Shown piece by piece: positions 7,159 through 10,698 of a DNA stretch of 10,698 nucleotides (the first letter of the stretch is position 1; each line of letters begins with the position of its first letter). The stretch spans positions 1 through 10,698 of the forward strand of contig JAPUJX010000128.1 of assembly GCA_027295975.1 (NCBI GenBank). Reading direction: 5' to 3'. Below the pieces are notes generated by a model. It had not been told where the DNA came from, ran no database searches, and saw nothing but the letters and a program-made list of their open reading frames with translations. The translations under genes were made by a program, and so were the position numbers. The DNA comes from Gammaproteobacteria bacterium (GTDB lineage: Bacteria > Pseudomonadota > Gammaproteobacteria > Pseudomonadales > Azotimanducaceae).

Positions 7159-9123
7159 CTAGCGGTGTGAGGGTAGAGTAAATGCGACCAACTCCGAGTC
7201 GGCGGTACTCGATCCAGCGGCAATCGCAATGTATTGCCGCCCCTCGTGGAGGTAGGTCATCGGAGCGCCGTGCAATCGCTGATCAACGTTCACTTCCGCC
7301 AGGAGTTCGCCGTTCGCCTTGTCGTAAGCGCGAAGAAAAGAGCCGGTAGTCTCGACGCCCAGTTCATCCGTCTTCGAGAGGTAGGTGATCAGGAGCGTTT
7401 TGGTGACGAGTATTCCACCCTCGGCCACTACATCCGTGTATGGGCTGCCGAGGGGACCCAACGGGAGGTGTTTGATCGCGGGGTGGTCGGTTGGACCGGT
7501 CCCGAATGGTATCTGCCAGGCGTGCTCCCCCCTGTTGAGATCGATCGCCGTGATCCGCCGATAAGGGGGCTTGAGGAGTGGCAGTCGTTGAGGACCCCGG
7601 GCACTCTGATAGGCGATGACGTATTTCCAATCGGAAGTGCCCGGCTTTGGTTCGACCACGGCCATTCCAATGGGTCGAGTCTGCGATTCCACGTAGAGAA
7701 TACCGGTTTCCGGATCGACCGACGCGCCTGGAAAGTTTGCCCCGCCACCGGCACCCGGCACGACCATTGTCCCTCGTTTACCGCCTTCACCTGCGACGAT
7801 GGGCGGCGTGAAGATCGGGCCCAACAGGTATTGTTTCGCGATCTCCAGGGCTTGGGCTTTGAGCTCGGGGGTAAAATCGATCAGGTCGTCTTCGCTGATG
7901 CCCTGACGCTCGAATGCGGGCGGTTTCGTTGGGTGAGGCTGAGTGGCGGAGGTTTTCTCGCCCGGCACGGTACTCTGGGTCACCGGACGCTCCTCGATGG
8001 GCCACACCGGTTCGCCCGTTACGCGGTCAAAAACATAGGTAAATCCGGTTTTGGATACTTGCGCCACTGCCTTGATCAACCGACCGTCGACCACGATGTC
8101 GAGCAAATTCGGCGCCGAGGCAACGTCGTAGTCCCAAACACCATGATGAACGGTCTGGAAGTGCCAGACGCGCTTCCCGGTATCCGCGTCGAGGCAAAGC
8201 AGGCTCTCGGCATAAACGTTATCGCCGTGGCGCATGCCGCCCCAGTAGTCGTTGGTTGGCGTCGACGTGGGCAGGTAGACATAACCCAGTTCGTCGTCGG
8301 CGGCCATCATCGACCAGACGTTGGTGTTACCCGCCTTTTTCCACGACTCGTTTTCCCAGGTCTCGTTGAACTTCTCCCCCGGACGGGGGATGGTGTGAAA
8401 GCGCCACTTGAACTTCCCGGTACGCGCATCATAGGCTCGCACATGACCGGGTGGGCTGCTGTTGTTCAGCGTGTAGTCGAATATCTTCGAACCGACGATG
8501 ACGGTATCGCCGACGACAATAGGGGGTGCACCGTGAGTGATGTTCTCGATGTCGAAATCACCTGGGCCGAGATCCAGCGACAGATCCACGATGCCCTTTA
8601 CTCCGAACCCGGGGTCGGGGCGTCCCGTGGCGATGTCGATCGACACGAGCTGTTTGCCGATGGTTGCAACGAAGAGGCGTTCTTCCTCGCCATCTCGCCA
8701 ATATTCGATCCCGCGCGTTTGCAGCGGGTTCATATTCGGCCTGCCGAGGTCATAACTCTTCGGATCGTATAGCCAGATCTCGGTACCCGTTGCCGCATCC
8801 AGAGCCACGACCTGACCGTGCGAAGTTGCCGTGTAAATCCGCCCACCAATCATCAAAGGGGTCGCGCGGTAGTCCCCGGTATAATAGAGGGACTCTTCGG
8901 GAATTCGGAAATCGGCTGACTCCCAGCGCCACGCCACTTCGAGTTGCGAGAAGTTGGTCCCATCGATCTGCCCCAAAGCCGAGTATTTTGTCGAGCTGTG
9001 ATCTCCGCCGTGGTGTCGCCATTCTCCGTTGCTCGTGCCACTGTGGGCGAACATTGGCAGCACCATGAATCCGGTAACAAGGGCGGGCAAAAAGACCGCT
9101 CTCATTCGCACACGTTTCAAATG
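7159..9123 (-). CDS. Periplasmic PQQ-dependent dehydrogenase (quinoprotein, glucose-dehydrogenase-like)
   Basis: This protein of about 654 residues is an eight-bladed beta-propeller quinoprotein that would oxidise an alcohol or sugar in the periplasm using pyrroloquinoline quinone. A signal peptide with core AVFLPALVTGFMVLPMFA is followed by the opening GEWRHHGGDHSSTKYSAL. Propeller-type repeats include VVALDAATGTEIW, VRAYDARTGKFKWRFH and CLDADTGKRVWHFQ. FQTVHHGVWDYDVASAPNL carries the conserved WDxD with a candidate catalytic Asp. There is no C-terminal cytochrome c domain (no CxxCH), no adjacent-cysteine pair as in methanol dehydrogenases, and no N-terminal membrane domain, so electrons must pass to a separate acceptor. 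The best start is TTG 9123-9121, five bases after GAGGTGA; GTG 9129 has no ribosome site. That site overlaps the stop of the upstream amidohydrolase, so the two are probably co-translated. Substrate unknown; no pqq genes are in view. Confidence 0.9.
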   Translation of the reverse strand, partial: HLKRVRMRAVFLPALVTGFMVLPMFAHSGTSNGEWRHHGGDHSSTKYSALGQIDGTNFSQLEVAWRWESADFRIPEESLYYTGDYRATPLMIGGRIYTATSHGQVVALDAATGTEIWLYDPKSYDLGRPNMNPLQTRGIEYWRDGEEERLFVATIGKQLVSIDIATGRPDPGFGVKGIVDLSLDLGPGDFDIENITHGAPPIVVGDTVIVGSKIFDYTLNNSSPPGHVRAYDARTGKFKWRFHTIPRPGEKFNETWENESWKKAGNTNVWSMMAADDELGYVYLPTSTPTNDYWGGMRHGDNVYAESLLCLDADTGKRVWHFQTVHHGVWDYDVASAPNLLDIVVDGRLIKAVAQVSKTGFTYVFDRVTGEPVWPIEERPVTQSTVPGEKTSATQPHPTKPPAFERQGISEDDLIDFTPELKAQALEIAKQYLLGPIFTPPIVAGEGGKRGTMVVPGAGGGANFPGASVDPETGILYVESQTRPIGMAVVEPKPGTSDWKYVIAYQSARGPQRLPLLKPPYRRITAIDLNRGEHAWQIPFGTGPTDHPAIKHLPLGPLGSPYTDVVAEGGILVTKTLLITYLSKTDELGVETTGSFLRAYDKANGELLAEVNVDQRLHGAPMTYLHEGRQYIAIAAGSSTADSELVAFTLPSHR

Positions 9124-9130
9124 AGTCACC

Positions 9131-10609
9131 TCACTGTTGAACTCGCGAGAGTCCCGGCCCAGGGTTCAGCAGTTCTGCGACCTGCTTCTCGACCACGGTG
9201 CCTTTGAAAAAGTCGGCGTTTCCCTTTGCCCAGAAGTGTGCCGGATTGGTGAACGTGAATGCGCGAAAGTCGTCCGTGCTCATGATGCCGTCCTCGACCA
9301 GTGCGTACGCCTCCCGCACCACTTCGTTCATATGCTGGACATCGAAATGTCCGATGTCGGAACTGAACAACGCGTTGATTTTGGTACCCAACGGGTTCGT
9401 ACGGTCATTGAAGGCCCACGCGTTCATACGGTCGTCGGCTTCGCAGCCGAAGTAGAAGTTGCCGAAGAGATCGCGAAAGTCTTCCTTCTTTTCAATCTTA
9501 CATGCGGCATAGTCGTCCAGATTTTCTTCTCCCCCGGTTGCAAGAGACACCTCGGGAGTCATCGCGGCATAAAGCGCGGCATCGCGATCGGTGAGCAGCG
9601 CAGCCATATCTTCAGGCCCATACTCCTGCGCAAGTTCGATCAATAGTTCGTGTTGCATATTGTCCGGGTTGACGTGTTGCAACGCTTCGAGGTTACGAAT
9701 GCTCCAATGCCCGATGAGGTCGGCGTAGAGCTGACAGGCATAACTGGACCCTCCCTCCAGAAACGCGATGTTGAGGTCTGGAAAACGGCGTGTCACACCG
9801 CCTAGAAAAAGCGCCTTGCATATGGCTTCGGCAGTGGAAGCAAAGTGCCCGATATGGTTGTAGGTGAAATTCGAAGGCGACCGACGCAGTACATAACCAC
9901 GCCCTGAAGAATGAAACGTCGGCGCAATGCCAAGCTCCACGCACTTCGCCCACACCGGATCGTAATCGTGAATGCTGTCGATACCCAACACGTCGTACCA
10001 GAGTCCAAGTTTACCGGCATCTCTCTGGACATCCGGGTCGGGGTCGGCACTAGCTGGCACTTGACGTGGAATCATCGCACCGAACAGCGCGGCCTTCATG
10101 CCCAGATCACCGGTGACATGTTCGAGTTCGGCGATTGCTTCATCCGGGGTTTTCATCGGGATGACGGCAACGGGGGTCAGACGATCGGCATAATCGGCGA
10201 ACCATTCGGCACAAAATTGATTGAATGCGCGAATGGCCGTGAGCCGCAGTTTGTCGTCGTCCGTTGTGATTCCACCACCACCCGTCGGGTACATGACACA
10301 GTAATCGAGACCAAGCTCGTCCAGGCGTTCGTACAGGAGCTTTGGCATCATCGCGGTGGCTCGATCGCGGGTATTCGCCATCGGCACCTGCCAGAATCCA
10401 GAATGGGCAACGCGCCGGCGTCGCCTTTCGTCGGGGCCCATACGTTGCGCCTTACCGAGCACGTTATCGAGACCATCGAATAAATCCGCAATTTTGCGTC
10501 CGGCGATTTTCTCGATGCGCTGGTGCAACACCGGCCCGAATTCGAGCCAATGGGCATCCGAATCGATGATCGGATGTGACAGTTTCGATCGAATTTCTCT
10601 AGAGTCCAT
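9131..10609 (-). CDS. Amidohydrolase-2 family metal-dependent hydrolase
   Basis: This 492-residue protein has the TIM-barrel pattern of the amidohydrolase-2 family (ACMSD-related), which includes hydrolases and non-oxidative decarboxylases. The first strand has HPIIDSDAHWLEF (12-24), with Asp18-x-His20 in place of the common HxH metal pair. Later candidate ligands are His233 in APTFHSSGRG, His255 in YNHIGHFAS, and Asp418 in ALFSSDIGHFD. FPDLNIAFLEGG (276-287) is the usual strand before the last third. It is longer than the 300-400 residues common in the family, because of insertions between strands. ATG 10609 is chosen because GGAGG stands 7 bases before it and homology begins soon after; a longer frame to 10672 adds 21 unlike residues. 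It is the upstream partner of the PQQ dehydrogenase, which suggests that both act on one catabolic route. No signal peptide is seen, so it should be cytosolic. Confidence 0.88.
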   Translation of the reverse strand: MDSREIRSKLSHPIIDSDAHWLEFGPVLHQRIEKIAGRKIADLFDGLDNVLGKAQRMGPDERRRRRVAHSGFWQVPMANTRDRATAMMPKLLYERLDELGLDYCVMYPTGGGGITTDDDKLRLTAIRAFNQFCAEWFADYADRLTPVAVIPMKTPDEAIAELEHVTGDLGMKAALFGAMIPRQVPASADPDPDVQRDAGKLGLWYDVLGIDSIHDYDPVWAKCVELGIAPTFHSSGRGYVLRRSPSNFTYNHIGHFASTAEAICKALFLGGVTRRFPDLNIAFLEGGSSYACQLYADLIGHWSIRNLEALQHVNPDNMQHELLIELAQEYGPEDMAALLTDRDAALYAAMTPEVSLATGGEENLDDYAACKIEKKEDFRDLFGNFYFGCEADDRMNAWAFNDRTNPLGTKINALFSSDIGHFDVQHMNEVVREAYALVEDGIMSTDDFRAFTFTNPAHFWAKGNADFFKGTVVEKQVAELLNPGPGLSRVQQ

Positions 10610-10643
10610 GAGCTTCCCTCCAGATTCTGCTGGTCCACATACC

Positions 10644-10698
10644 TTAGCTCTGATTATTCGTAAGTTCACCAATGAGGACGCCGACAGTGAAGGCGCCG
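10644..10698 (-). CDS. Possible C-terminal end of an upstream gene (cut by window edge)
   Basis: On the minus strand a frame is open from the right edge to TAA at 10646-10644 and encodes GAFTVGVLIGELTNNQS at its end. The composition is protein-like and mildly hydrophobic, and it stops 34 bases before the amidohydrolase ATG, as an operon neighbour would. Seventeen residues are too few to name a family, and the frame could be open by chance. Confidence 0.3.
   Translation of the reverse strand, partial: GAFTVGVLIGELTNNQS

Noticed and set aside
7234..8772. Plus-strand open frame of 512 codons
   Set aside because: It lies wholly antisense to the PQQ dehydrogenase, whose protein is clearly conserved. 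Its translation shows no domain, and it is a by-product of GC-rich codon use on the other strand.
9137..9646. Plus-strand open frame of 169 codons
   Set aside because: It is antisense to the amidohydrolase, with no ribosome site and no recognisable domain.
10672..10698. Plus-strand ATG near the right edge as start of a divergent gene
   Set aside because: There is no ribosome binding site before it, and only nine codons are visible.

Overview
This is a 10.7 kb stretch of chromosome-like DNA, moderately GC-rich by eye, from a Gram-negative bacterium. KdsA (the lipopolysaccharide Kdo pathway), a periplasmic-type amino-acid binding protein, an AlkX/YcaQ-type glycosylase and a PQQ dehydrogenase together suggest a proteobacterium, most likely a gammaproteobacterium from an environmental source. 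That placement is inference; no rRNA or other marker gene is present. I see no tRNA, rRNA, CRISPR array, insertion sequence, phage gene or integrase.

Layout from left to right. (1) The N-terminal 180 residues of an aminoglycoside-phosphotransferase-fold kinase run off the left edge on the minus strand (1-542). (2) A gene-free stretch (543-923) leads to a small secreted fibronectin-III-like protein (924-1310, plus strand), followed by two tandem hairpins; the second is a strong intrinsic terminator. (3) kdsA (1642-2484) and a glutathione S-transferase (2605-3204) follow on the plus strand; the GST appears to have its own promoter. (4) A CPBP/CAAX-type intramembrane protease gene on the minus strand (about 3268-3735) keeps all its catalytic motifs but is broken by two compensating frameshifts. 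(5) An HSL-type alpha/beta hydrolase (3838-4731, plus) faces a family-3 solute-binding protein (4805-5671, minus). Divergent from the latter is an AlkX/YcaQ-type winged-helix DNA glycosylase (5892-7094, plus). (6) The right part is a minus-strand operon: possibly the tail of an unknown gene at the right edge, then an amidohydrolase-2 family enzyme (9131-10609), then a periplasmic PQQ-dependent dehydrogenase (7159-9123) whose ribosome binding site overlaps the amidohydrolase stop codon.

Most genes are single units with changing orientation, so the window reads as a patchwork of housekeeping (kdsA), repair (AlkX) and catabolic or detoxification functions (GST, esterase, dehydrogenase, amidohydrolase). 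The only firm functional unit is the amidohydrolase-PQQ dehydrogenase pair, probably steps in oxidising and hydrolysing an organic substrate that cannot be named from sequence. I found no convincing new multi-gene system. The most unusual features are the frameshifted CPBP gene, kdsA outside its usual setting, and the tandem hairpins at 1388-1441.
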